From Flavobacteriales bacterium UBA1995 (GTDB taxonomy: Bacteria; Bacteroidota; Bacteroidia; Flavobacteriales_D; Sanyastnellaceae): DNA of 14,306 nucleotides. Below the pieces are notes generated by a model. That model was not told where the DNA came from, did no database searches, and saw only the letters and a program-made list of their open reading frames with translations. The position numbers and the translations under genes are program-made. Within the stretch, counting starts at the first letter, position 1. Each line of letters opens with the position of its first letter. Positions 6,650 through 13,285 of this stretch are shown one piece after another. The stretch is from the NCBI GenBank assembly GCA_002336475.1, contig DDCX01000096.1, forward strand, positions 10,202-24,507. The letters are read 5' to 3'.

Positions 6650-7067
6650 CGATCCGCGGCGCTGGGCCGAAGTCCACGCCATTTCGGGAAAGCCCCTGGG
6701 ATTCTGGGCGTCGGTCAAGGCCGGCGGCACAGGCTCTCCACGCGCCGAACTGGTGGGCGGCTCCGGCGAACTCAATGAATTGGTGGGCGTCGCATCGTCG
6801 CGAACTGGCTGCAACTTTGAGCGCACCACGGAAGGTGCGATCCTTTATTTCCGCAGCCGACTGGAAGTTTATGGCGCCCCCTTTGAAAAAGGGGACATCA
6901 GCGGAGTGACCCGCATGCCTGAAGGGGACGGGGAGCGCCTGACCGTGTGGTGCGGTTGGACGGGCCCAGACGGGACGCCTTTTTCGGGCAGCGTTGACAT
7001 GCGCCTGTCACGTTCCAGCGCAGACCGCATGGAGGCTTACATACGCCGGTGGTTGGCGGCGAATTGA
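6624..7067 (+). CDS. Unrecognised 147-aa protein overlapping CRY-DASH
   Basis: I do not recognise this family. The ATG at 6624 lies inside the last 26 bp of the CRY-DASH gene, in another frame; it is the only ATG in this frame near the junction that does not run far into the photolyase gene. GGAG at 6618-6621 is only 2 bp from the ATG. The product starts 'MRLWNLTYNDPRRWAEVHAI', has no signal peptide or membrane segment, and seems mixed alpha/beta with several aromatic strands ('AILYFRSRLEVYG', 'RLTVWCGWTGPDG') and a C-terminal amphipathic helix ('ADRMEAYIRRWLAAN'). Its reading frame stays open for 148 codons beyond the overlap, and it sits last in the photolyase operon, converging on the minus-strand gene with a 3-bp gap. 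A role with the flavoproteins is only a guess from position. Confidence 0.7.
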   Translation: MRLWNLTYNDPRRWAEVHAISGKPLGFWASVKAGGTGSPRAELVGGSGELNELVGVASSRTGCNFERTTEGAILYFRSRLEVYGAPFEKGDISGVTRMPEGDGERLTVWCGWTGPDGTPFSGSVDMRLSRSSADRMEAYIRRWLAAN

Positions 7068-7070
7068 GGT

Positions 7071-7334
7071 TCAGTCAAAACCCACCACCTCCACAATGGA
7101 GAATTCATCGCCCTCACCAAAATCGCCGTATACCACTTGGTAGATCCCCTCTGACGGACTGTAAATGGCGCCGCCAAGGTCACTCCAGCCGTTGACTGGA
7201 ACTTCTGTGGCCATTTCGGAAAGGGCCACAGGAGGCTGCGGAGCAACGTTCGGGTTGCTGAATGCATACAATGCTGAGAGCCCGATGGCCAGAAAAAAGC
7301 CCAAGAGGGCAGAGGTGAAATTGAAGGATTGCAT
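7071..7334 (-). CDS. Small single-pass membrane or secreted protein, unknown function
   Basis: This 87-aa protein has one hydrophobic helix at residues 7-25 ('TSALLGFFLAIGLSALYAF'), then a proline-rich linker ('NPNVAPQPP') and a short acidic, probably beta domain ('GGAIYSPSEGIYQVVYGDF', ending 'EFSIVEVVGFD'). The helix may be a signal anchor or an uncleaved signal peptide, placing the C-terminal part outside the cytoplasm. It starts 32 bp after the peroxiredoxin stop on the same strand, so the two may be cotranscribed. AAGG lies close before the ATG. A competing minus-strand frame at 7037-7342 lacks any domain-like pattern. No family is recognised. Confidence 0.65.
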   Translation of the reverse strand: MQSFNFTSALLGFFLAIGLSALYAFSNPNVAPQPPVALSEMATEVPVNGWSDLGGAIYSPSEGIYQVVYGDFGEGDEFSIVEVVGFD

Positions 7335-7366
7335 GCCTTCAATCTCGGGAATTTTAAAGAATGCGT

Positions 7367-7933
7367 TCAGCCCTTCCAGCCTGCCATGCAGATTTGGCCG
7401 TCGATTTGGAGGCGGCGGATGGCGTCGAGTTCACGGATGATGCCGTCAAGGTCGCGGCCGATGGGCTTGAAGTGGTAAGATTGGAACCAGATGGTCCCGG
7501 TCTTGTCTAGGATGAACAGGCCTCGCTGACAGAGGAGGTCTGAGGTGGCGGTCAAGCGGCCATATTCGTCATAATCGTATTGGCCGTCCAATGTGCCAAA
7601 ACGGTCGGACACGTTGCGGTTCATGTCTGCAATGAGGGGGTAGGTGACCCCTTGCGCACCACCCTCGGCAGCGGGCGTCTTGAGGAATTGCTGGTGGGTC
7701 GTGGCGGAATCCGTACTGCACCCTACCACCACGGCCTCACGTGAGGAAAATTCGCTGAGCCGCGATTGAAAGGCGTGGAGTTCGGAACCGCACACCGAAC
7801 TGAAGTCTTCGGGGTAGAAAAACAGCACGACATATTGGTCGCGGTAGGTGCTGAGGGAGAAGTCGCGCATCACTTTGCCATCTGCAACGGCGGTGGCAGT
7901 GAATTCTGGAGCGGGTTTGCCGATCATGTTCAT
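7367..7933 (-). CDS. Two-cysteine peroxiredoxin (AhpC/Prx1-like)
   Basis: This 188-aa thiol peroxidase should reduce hydrogen peroxide and organic peroxides in the cytoplasm. After 'MIGKPAPEFTATAV' comes the active-site strand 'VVLFFYPEDFSSVCGSELHA': P41, S45 in place of the usual Thr, and the peroxidatic Cys48. The familiar V-C-P-T-E is V-C-G-S-E here. The C-terminal 'DGQICMAGWKG' carries the resolving Cys182, as in the 'GEVCPAGW' tail of AhpC/Prx1 enzymes. 'YPLIADMNRNVSDRFGTL' (97-114) and 'QRGLFILDKTGTI' (136-148) match the family. Two ATGs are possible (M1, M3). The length is typical. It is divergent from ppk1 across 94 bp; no clear -7 element is visible before it. Confidence 0.93.
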   Translation of the reverse strand: MNMIGKPAPEFTATAVADGKVMRDFSLSTYRDQYVVLFFYPEDFSSVCGSELHAFQSRLSEFSSREAVVVGCSTDSATTHQQFLKTPAAEGGAQGVTYPLIADMNRNVSDRFGTLDGQYDYDEYGRLTATSDLLCQRGLFILDKTGTIWFQSYHFKPIGRDLDGIIRELDAIRRLQIDGQICMAGWKG

Positions 7934-7992
7934 GGAGAGGGGAAATTGCGGAGAGAAGTGGCTTAACCGGTGAATTGTTCGGTGGCGAAAGT

Positions 7993-8009
7993 ACCTCGGC
8001 TTCGGAGGT
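7993..8009. promoter_or_regulatory. Short palindrome ACCTC-N7-GAGGT before ppk1
   Basis: ACCTC (7993-7997) and GAGGT (8005-8009) form a perfect 5-bp inverted repeat with a 7-base centre. It lies 5 bp upstream of the TATCTTTG element, between the expected -33 and -7 positions, where an operator would act. No -33 element is recognisable, which would fit an activator-dependent promoter. The arms are short and could occur by chance. Confidence 0.25.
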
Positions 8010-8014
8010 GAAAG

Positions 8015-8022
8015 TATCTTTG
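8015..8022 (+). promoter_or_regulatory. Bacteroidota -7 element TATCTTTG before ppk1
   Basis: TATCTTTG is a perfect match to the Bacteroidota -7 consensus TAnnTTTG. It ends exactly 5 bp before the GTG start at 8028, so the transcript should begin at, or within a few bases of, the start codon. There is no good -33 TTG at 19-21 bp. Confidence 0.6.
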
Positions 8023-8027
8023 CTGTC

Positions 8028-10136
8028 GTGACCGCAAAGAAGTCTACTGTTCAGCGCCGAAAGGCGGCTCCAGCATTGCTCCCAGAGGAGGAGTTCTTCA
8101 ACAGAGAGCTCAGCTGGTTGTCCTTTAACGAGCGGGTACTACAAGAGGCAGAAGATGCGCGTGTGCCCCTCATCGAGCGCATGCGGTTCTTGGGAATTTT
8201 CTCGAACAACCTCGACGAATTTTTCAGGGTGAGGGTGGCGGCATTGCAGCGGATGGATGCCTTGGGGAAACGCACGACCACCACCTTGGGTTTTGGCGTT
8301 GCCCAGACCCTAGAGGGCATATCTGAGCGTGTGATCGCACTGCAGGTGCGGTACAACCAGGCATTTGAAGATTTAGAGGGTCAATTGGCCCAAGAGGGCA
8401 TTGATATTCTGACCGAAGAGGGCCTCGACGGGGGACAGGCTGAATTCGTTCAAGCGTATTTCGACCAGAAAGTGCGTCCACACTTGGTGCCCATTTTGAT
8501 TTCCGATGTGGGCATGCCGGAGTTGAAAGACGGCCTGGTCTACTTGACCATTGCACTGGAGGGGGATGTGTCCAAGCGCGTCCGTTATGCCTTGTTGGAG
8601 CTTCCAGAGCACCTCGACCGCTTCTTGGTCCTGCCAGAAAAGGCGGGAAGGAGGGGGCTGATGTTTTTGGATGATGTGGTTCGCGTGGGCTTGCCCCGTC
8701 TCTTTTCCACCATACAGCCTGACTCTGTTCGGGCTTATGCCATCAAGGTGACGCGCGATGCTGAGATCGACATGGACGACGACCTCTCCAAGTCGCTTCT
8801 GGAGAAGATGAAAAAAGGCATCGCACGGCGAAAGCACGGCGATTATGTGCGTTTCCTCTTTGACCGTGAGATGTCGGAGGACCTCCTGAAGTTTTTGGTG
8901 CGCAAACTCGGTGTGGTTGAGCAGGCCAACATCATCCCTGGTGGGCGGTATCACAACCGCCGAGACCTGATGGATTTCCCCGACTTGGACCATCCAGATT
9001 TGGTGTTCCGCAAGCTGAAGCCTTTGCCACACCGGCATTTGGTCAACCGCAGGAGCATCTTGGATCAGGTGGCCAAGCGCGACATCTTGCTCCATTATCC
9101 CTACCATGCCTTTTCTCAGCTGGTGGACATGCTGCGCGAGGCGGCCATTGACCCCAAGGTCACGGCCATCCGCATCAACCTCTACCGGGTGGCGCGCAAC
9201 TCCCACATCATCAATGCACTCACCAGCGCCGCCTTGAACGGTAAAGAGGTGCAGGTGGTGATTGAATTGCAAGCGAGGTTCGATGAGAGGAACAACATCA
9301 AGGTCACGCGCGAACTGCAGGAGGTGGGCATACAGGTCATCTTTGGGGTTGCGGGCCTCAAGACCCACTCCAAGCTGATGCTCATCACCCGAAAAGAGGG
9401 GCGGGTGCAGCGCCAATACGCCCATGTTGGGACAGGGAATTTCAATGAGGCCACCTCAGGCGTCTTCAGTGACCTTTCGCTGTTGACCGCGGACCGGCGC
9501 ATCGCCTCTGAAGTGGAGCGCCTCTTTCAATTCTTTGAGCACAATTACCAAAGGGGGGTGTATCGGCACTTGATTGTGTCCCCGTACAGCACGCGCCGGC
9601 GTTTTAGCCAAATGATCGACCGTGAGATCAAAGAGGCGTTGGAGGGACGCAGCGCGTGGATGGTCCTCAAGTGTAACAACTTGACGGATGCCGGCATGAT
9701 CCGCAAGCTTTATGAAGCCAGCCAGGCGGGCGTTGAGGTGACTTTGCTGGTGCGTGGAACCTGCGCTCTCCGCGCGGGTGTCAAAGGACTGAGCGACCAC
9801 ATTCAGGCTTTTAGTGTGGTGGGACGGTTTTTGGAGCACGCCCGAGTGGTGGCGTTTGGAGCTGGAGGAACACCGGAATTTTACCTGTCGAGCGCAGATT
9901 GGATGACGCGAAACTTGGACCGCAGGATTGAGGTCAGTGTCCCCATTTACGATCCGGTTTTGCAGGCCGAAGTCTCTGCAATGCTCGAATGCCAGATTCG
10001 GGACAACGTGAAACGGCGAAGACTCGACAAAAAACAGCGCAACCGTTATGCTGCGTCAGGCGATGACGGGGAGCCCATGGAGGCGCACCGTGCCTTGTAT
10101 TCGTTTTATGAGCGCCAACTCAAAGACAAGGGATGA
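8028..10136 (+). CDS. ppk1: Polyphosphate kinase 1
   Basis: This 702-aa enzyme makes inorganic polyphosphate from ATP, reversibly, at the inner face of the membrane. The N-terminal domain opens with 'FFNRELSWLSFNERVLQEA' and 'FLGIFSNNLDEFFRVRV' (54-70). The catalytic domains show 'IRINLYRVARNSHII' (381-395), H447 in 'GLKTHSKLMLI' as the residue that is phosphorylated, 'VGTGNFNEATS' (467-477), the second conserved His in 'FLEHARVVAF' (H604) and 'LSSADWMTRNLDRRIEV' (620-636). The C-terminal tail is basic. Length matches the family. The start is GTG; it gives the expected short leader before the conserved block and lies 5 bp after a perfect -7 element. The stop overlaps the next gene's ATG (ATGA), so ppk1 and ppx are translationally coupled. 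Confidence 0.97.
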   Translation: MTAKKSTVQRRKAAPALLPEEEFFNRELSWLSFNERVLQEAEDARVPLIERMRFLGIFSNNLDEFFRVRVAALQRMDALGKRTTTTLGFGVAQTLEGISERVIALQVRYNQAFEDLEGQLAQEGIDILTEEGLDGGQAEFVQAYFDQKVRPHLVPILISDVGMPELKDGLVYLTIALEGDVSKRVRYALLELPEHLDRFLVLPEKAGRRGLMFLDDVVRVGLPRLFSTIQPDSVRAYAIKVTRDAEIDMDDDLSKSLLEKMKKGIARRKHGDYVRFLFDREMSEDLLKFLVRKLGVVEQANIIPGGRYHNRRDLMDFPDLDHPDLVFRKLKPLPHRHLVNRRSILDQVAKRDILLHYPYHAFSQLVDMLREAAIDPKVTAIRINLYRVARNSHIINALTSAALNGKEVQVVIELQARFDERNNIKVTRELQEVGIQVIFGVAGLKTHSKLMLITRKEGRVQRQYAHVGTGNFNEATSGVFSDLSLLTADRRIASEVERLFQFFEHNYQRGVYRHLIVSPYSTRRRFSQMIDREIKEALEGRSAWMVLKCNNLTDAGMIRKLYEASQAGVEVTLLVRGTCALRAGVKGLSDHIQAFSVVGRFLEHARVVAFGAGGTPEFYLSSADWMTRNLDRRIEVSVPIYDPVLQAEVSAMLECQIRDNVKRRRLDKKQRNRYAASGDDGEPMEAHRALYSFYERQLKDKG

Positions 10137-11020
10137 GGTTGGCTGCCATAGACATCGGCTCCAATGCGGTCCGTTTGATTGTCAAGGAGATCCGTGGTGA
10201 GCGGGGCAGTCTGAAGGTGCGCAAGTTGGCGCATACCCGTGTTCCCATTCGATTGGGGGAGGACGTTTTCGGTTTCGGGTCCATCGGCACCAAAAAGGAG
10301 CGCTTGCTGGGCCAGGCTTTGGAGGGGTTTGGCATGCTGATGCAGGCCATGCAGGTCAGCGAATTTCGGGCTTGTGCCACCAGTGCAATGCGCGAGGCGG
10401 ACAATGGAACAGACATCTTGAATCGGTTGGCCGCTTCAACCGGTATTCAGGTGGAATTGATCAACGGGAAGACCGAGGCGGACTTGATCTTTTCCAATTT
10501 CGAGGTGAGCCTGTTTGACCGCGACCGCGACTATATCTACATCGACGTGGGTGGCGGATCCACAGAACTGACGCTTATTCGCCAAGGAACGCGGGTGGAA
10601 GGCCGCAGTTTTAAGTTGGGTGCGGTGCGGTTGCTCAAAGACAAAGTCGACGACAGCATTTGGCATGAAATCAATGCGTGGTGCTCGAGGTTGAGTGCCG
10701 AGCGGGGTTTGAATGCACCTCTAGCGATAGGAGCAGGAGGCAACATTAACAGGCTGTTCAAGCTCGGCGGGTGCCAGAGTGGGGAGGTGCTGTCCTTTGA
10801 CCGTTTGGCCTCATTGGTAGAGTTGCTCAATGGCTCTAGCTATGAGGAGCGCATGTCGCGTTTTCAGCTCAAGCCAGACCGCGCGGACGTCATCGTCCCA
10901 GCGGGTCGGATTTATTTGGATGCCATGAGCATGGTGGGTGCAGAGGGCATTTTAGTGCCCAAAGTGGGATTGGCTGATGGCATCATCCTCAGCCTGTACC
11001 ATCAATTAAACCGCCCCTGA
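10133..11020 (+). CDS. ppx: Exopolyphosphatase, Ppx/GppA family (short form)
   Basis: This 295-aa member of the ASKHA superfamily should hydrolyse terminal phosphates of polyphosphate, or possibly pppGpp. The first phosphate loop is 'AAIDIGSNAVRLIV' (4-17); 'ACATSAMREADNG' (81-93) and 'ELINGKTEADLIF' follow; the second phosphate loop is 'IYIDVGGGSTELTLI' (135-149), and 'AIGAGGNINRLFKL' (200-213) supplies the adenosine-type motif. It contains only the two ASKHA domains and lacks the C-terminal HD-like and helical domains of E. coli Ppx, as in many Bacteroidota homologues. It overlaps ppk1 by 4 bp, so synthesis and breakdown of polyphosphate are encoded together. It ends 1 bp from the convergent minus-strand gene. 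Confidence 0.93.
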   Translation: MRLAAIDIGSNAVRLIVKEIRGERGSLKVRKLAHTRVPIRLGEDVFGFGSIGTKKERLLGQALEGFGMLMQAMQVSEFRACATSAMREADNGTDILNRLAASTGIQVELINGKTEADLIFSNFEVSLFDRDRDYIYIDVGGGSTELTLIRQGTRVEGRSFKLGAVRLLKDKVDDSIWHEINAWCSRLSAERGLNAPLAIGAGGNINRLFKLGGCQSGEVLSFDRLASLVELLNGSSYEERMSRFQLKPDRADVIVPAGRIYLDAMSMVGAEGILVPKVGLADGIILSLYHQLNRP

Positions 11021-11021
11021 A

Positions 11022-11609
11022 TCAAGCAGGTGTCGGAACAGCCGATTGGTCCAATTTCCTCAGCCGGAGCAGCTCTTCCGCTAGCCGGGCGCCGGTTGTG
11101 GCGTCCAAGGTGTGTCCTTTGCGCTGGGCTTCAATGGCGCCGGCAAGCGCGTCCGCAGGCCATTCATCCCGCATGGGACGGTTCTGGGTGTCTTTCAAGG
11201 ACAAGTCTTCTGCCCAATCGGACATCCAACGCACGTATTGTTGCTGAATGCGCACCAGGCATTCACCAAACCTGGTGAGGCAGTTGGGATCCAAGGTGGC
11301 CGCCATAGCGGTTCTCAGTCTACCCACATTGGCGGCGTGTAGGCGCACAACTTCATCTGCTGTTCCTTCCAAGGGCAACATGTCGGGGAGCCTGCCGTCC
11401 AAGCAAGGCAATTCTGCACCGAGTGTCTCTCCTACTTCAGAGGCCGTGAGTAAGCGGTCAACTTTGGCGCGAAAGACTTGGGGAATGACCGTTTGACGAA
11501 ACAAAAAGTCGCGCAGGGCAAAAACGTGCGCTTCAAATGCGTCGTGAATTTCCTCAGGCGTGGGAGCTTCGGGAAGCTGCAGAATGAGCAAGGCAGTCTG
11601 GCGGTCCAT
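11022..11609 (-). CDS. Uncharacterised helical protein, possible degenerate J-domain
   Basis: This 195-aa cytoplasmic protein has no signal peptide, membrane helix or recognised family. The N-terminus, 'TALLILQLPEAPTPEEIHDA' and on to about residue 65, follows the rhythm of a J-domain (a short helix, 'L.L...PTPEEI..AF', then a long helix), but lacks the His-Pro-Asp loop. The middle (84-135) is helical and ends with 'IQQQYVRWMSDWAEDL'. A loop follows, then 'DALAGAIEAQRKGHTLDATT' and a last charged helix. It starts from ATG at 11609, 5 bp after TAATTTG on the same strand, and converges on ppx with a 1-bp gap. The J-like reading is an inference by eye. No function is proposed. Confidence 0.75.
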   Translation of the reverse strand: MDRQTALLILQLPEAPTPEEIHDAFEAHVFALRDFLFRQTVIPQVFRAKVDRLLTASEVGETLGAELPCLDGRLPDMLPLEGTADEVVRLHAANVGRLRTAMAATLDPNCLTRFGECLVRIQQQYVRWMSDWAEDLSLKDTQNRPMRDEWPADALAGAIEAQRKGHTLDATTGARLAEELLRLRKLDQSAVPTPA

Positions 11610-11614
11610 CCATC

Positions 11615-11621
11615 CAAATTA
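11615..11621 (-). promoter_or_regulatory. Candidate short -7 element TAATTTG before the 195-aa gene
   Basis: On the minus strand TAATTTG lies exactly 5 bp (GATGG) before the ATG at 11609. It is one base shorter than TAnnTTTG. The distance to the start matches that before ppk1 and the outer-membrane protein. No clear -33 element is visible. Confidence 0.3.
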
Positions 11622-11696
11622 CGGATTTCTGTGGGGCAGGATAGGTTCAGTGCCCTTGTAATTCACTTTCTTTCGTTGGTGCAGGTGTTCACCAGC

Positions 11697-11728
11697 TTGG
11701 TTGTAGGTGTAAACCGGCATTATTTTTA
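11697..11728 (+). promoter_or_regulatory. Candidate promoter of the TlpA lipoprotein gene
   Basis: TTG at 11697-11699 (in TTGGTTG) is followed 21 bp later by TATTTTTA at 11721-11728, one base off the -7 consensus TAnnTTTG. The ATG at 11732 is 3 bp beyond it. The spacing fits the Bacteroidota two-part promoter. The 122-bp gap from 11610 to 11731 also holds the start signals of the divergent gene; I see nothing else in it. Confidence 0.45.
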
Positions 11729-11731
11729 GAC

Positions 11732-13234
11732 ATGCAAATGCAGACCCCTAAAGTCATGTGGATTTCGCTCAGTCTCTCTCTTCTCCTTTTCGGCTCTTGT
11801 GCAAGTGATGCGCCAGCAGGGAAGGTCAATCGAAATGTTGACCCCACAGCTGCGTTGACGGCGCAGGTCCAAAAGGACGCGGCCGTTCAAGCCGCTGCAG
11901 CTCCGGAAAGTGCTGAACAGCAAGTTTCCGGCGGTGGCCGTGAGAACCCGAACTTCTTGAACGGCATTGATGACAAGAACCGTGGAGACAAATTGGGCAA
12001 AGTCCAGTTTTCGGGCAGCATCAAAAACCGCACGGGCAAGCTCTACCTCTTCGAAACAGAGGGCCGCAATGTGGCGGTGATTGATTCAGTCACTTTGGTC
12101 AATGGCCAGTTTGATTTCGGTTCTGTAGAAGTTGGACGGGGTTTTTATGGCCTTGGTTTCGAGCCCACGAAAAAAACAGGGGACATCATCATGAACCCGG
12201 ATGAGCCTGTGCTCAAGATTGACTTCCAAAATGCACGTCTTGTGGGCGGGGGGACAGAGAGCGCTGAGAACACCGGGTGGTTTGCTTACCGAGGGGCCGA
12301 AGGAGCCAACAAGAACCAGATCCGCCAATTGTACAAGAACGGCAAGGGCAAAGAGGAAGAGACCAAACGTCAGGTCCAACTCAAAGAAGAGGAGTTGGCC
12401 AAGACCCAGCACAAATTCATCCGAGAATATCCGGGAACTTACTTGGCCAAGTTCCTGACTTGGAAGCAGCCGCGTTTTCTCGGCGATAAAGGGACTTTTC
12501 TCAGCGACCTTGATGTCACCGACAACAGCATTATCCGTTCCATGGCCCTTCCAGACCGCATCCAATCTATGATGCGGACCTTTAGTGGGGGCAAGGACTC
12601 CGGCTTCTTGAGCTGCATTGATTTGGTAAAGGCGTCCTGCGAGGAGAATCCTTTGGCCCTTGAGTTTGTCTTGTACAACATGCTGGATGGTTTTTACAAC
12701 ACCGGCAAGGAGACCATCTGCCAATACATTCTGGACAATTACATTTTTGACGAGGACTGTGGGGCCAACCTTTCCGATGTCATTCGTCAGCGGGCGCAAG
12801 GGATCATCAACCTGAGGGTTGGAAATACGCCGCCCAGCTTCCGCATTGCTGATGTGAATGGCAAAGTGGTGGATTTGTCAGAAGAAGTGGCCAAGAACAA
12901 GTACACATTGGTCATGTTCTGGGCAAGCTGGTGCCACAAGTGTGAGCAGGAAATTCCGAACCTTGTTCCGATGTACAACGACCTCAACCCGAAAGGCTTT
13001 GGGGTGATTGGTATTTCTGTTGACCAGCAAAAGGTCGCTTGGACCAAGGCCATCGCCGATAATCAGATTCCTTGGTCAAACGTTAGCCAGCTCAAGGGAT
13101 GGGACGCGCCCATTACGGACGACTACAAAATCACGCAAACGCCCACCTATTTCTTGCTCGACAACGCCGGTAAAATTGTGTTGAAGCCCGAGCGTTGGTT
13201 TGAAATTCAGCGTTTCCTCCAGTCCCGCCTCTGA
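11732..13234 (+). CDS. TlpA-like thiol-disulfide lipoprotein with DUF4369-like N-terminus
   Basis: This 500-aa protein is a probable periplasm-facing lipoprotein. The signal peptide (1-22) ends 'LLLFGSC', with Cys23 as lipidated residue; Phe at -3 makes the lipobox somewhat loose. An alanine- and glutamine-rich spacer (about 35-65) follows, then a beta-sandwich segment resembling DUF4369 (about 88-190, 'KVQFSGSIKNRTGKLYLFE'). A helical region with a highly charged stretch (203-225, 'NGKGKEEETKRQVQLKEEEL') comes next. The C-terminal thioredoxin-like domain (363-497) has 'MFWASWCHKCEQEIP' with the redox pair C401-C404 and the cis-proline P471 in 'TQTPTYFLLD'. Such proteins are common in Bacteroidota and probably reduce or reshuffle disulfides outside the cytoplasm; the partner is unknown. 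Extra cysteines (C295, C303, C330, C343) lie before the thioredoxin domain. M1 at 11732 is chosen over M3 and M9 because it lies 3 bp past the promoter-like element, but the choice is uncertain. Confidence 0.9.
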   Translation: MQMQTPKVMWISLSLSLLLFGSCASDAPAGKVNRNVDPTAALTAQVQKDAAVQAAAAPESAEQQVSGGGRENPNFLNGIDDKNRGDKLGKVQFSGSIKNRTGKLYLFETEGRNVAVIDSVTLVNGQFDFGSVEVGRGFYGLGFEPTKKTGDIIMNPDEPVLKIDFQNARLVGGGTESAENTGWFAYRGAEGANKNQIRQLYKNGKGKEEETKRQVQLKEEELAKTQHKFIREYPGTYLAKFLTWKQPRFLGDKGTFLSDLDVTDNSIIRSMALPDRIQSMMRTFSGGKDSGFLSCIDLVKASCEENPLALEFVLYNMLDGFYNTGKETICQYILDNYIFDEDCGANLSDVIRQRAQGIINLRVGNTPPSFRIADVNGKVVDLSEEVAKNKYTLVMFWASWCHKCEQEIPNLVPMYNDLNPKGFGVIGISVDQQKVAWTKAIADNQIPWSNVSQLKGWDAPITDDYKITQTPTYFLLDNAGKIVLKPERWFEIQRFLQSRL

Positions 13235-13285
13235 GCGACTCAGGGTTCTTTTGTAGCCAGCTTTTCGCCTTGCGGCGGGAATCTT

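Noticed and set aside
7037..7342. Alternative minus-strand frame of 101 codons over the small membrane protein
   Set aside because: Its translation is Trp-, Arg- and Pro-rich with no helix or domain pattern, and it runs into the end of the convergent gene. The frame at 7071-7334 has a clean membrane helix.
8373..9425. Minus-strand open frame of 350 codons inside ppk1
   Set aside because: It is antisense to conserved ppk1 sequence and shows no recognisable motif.
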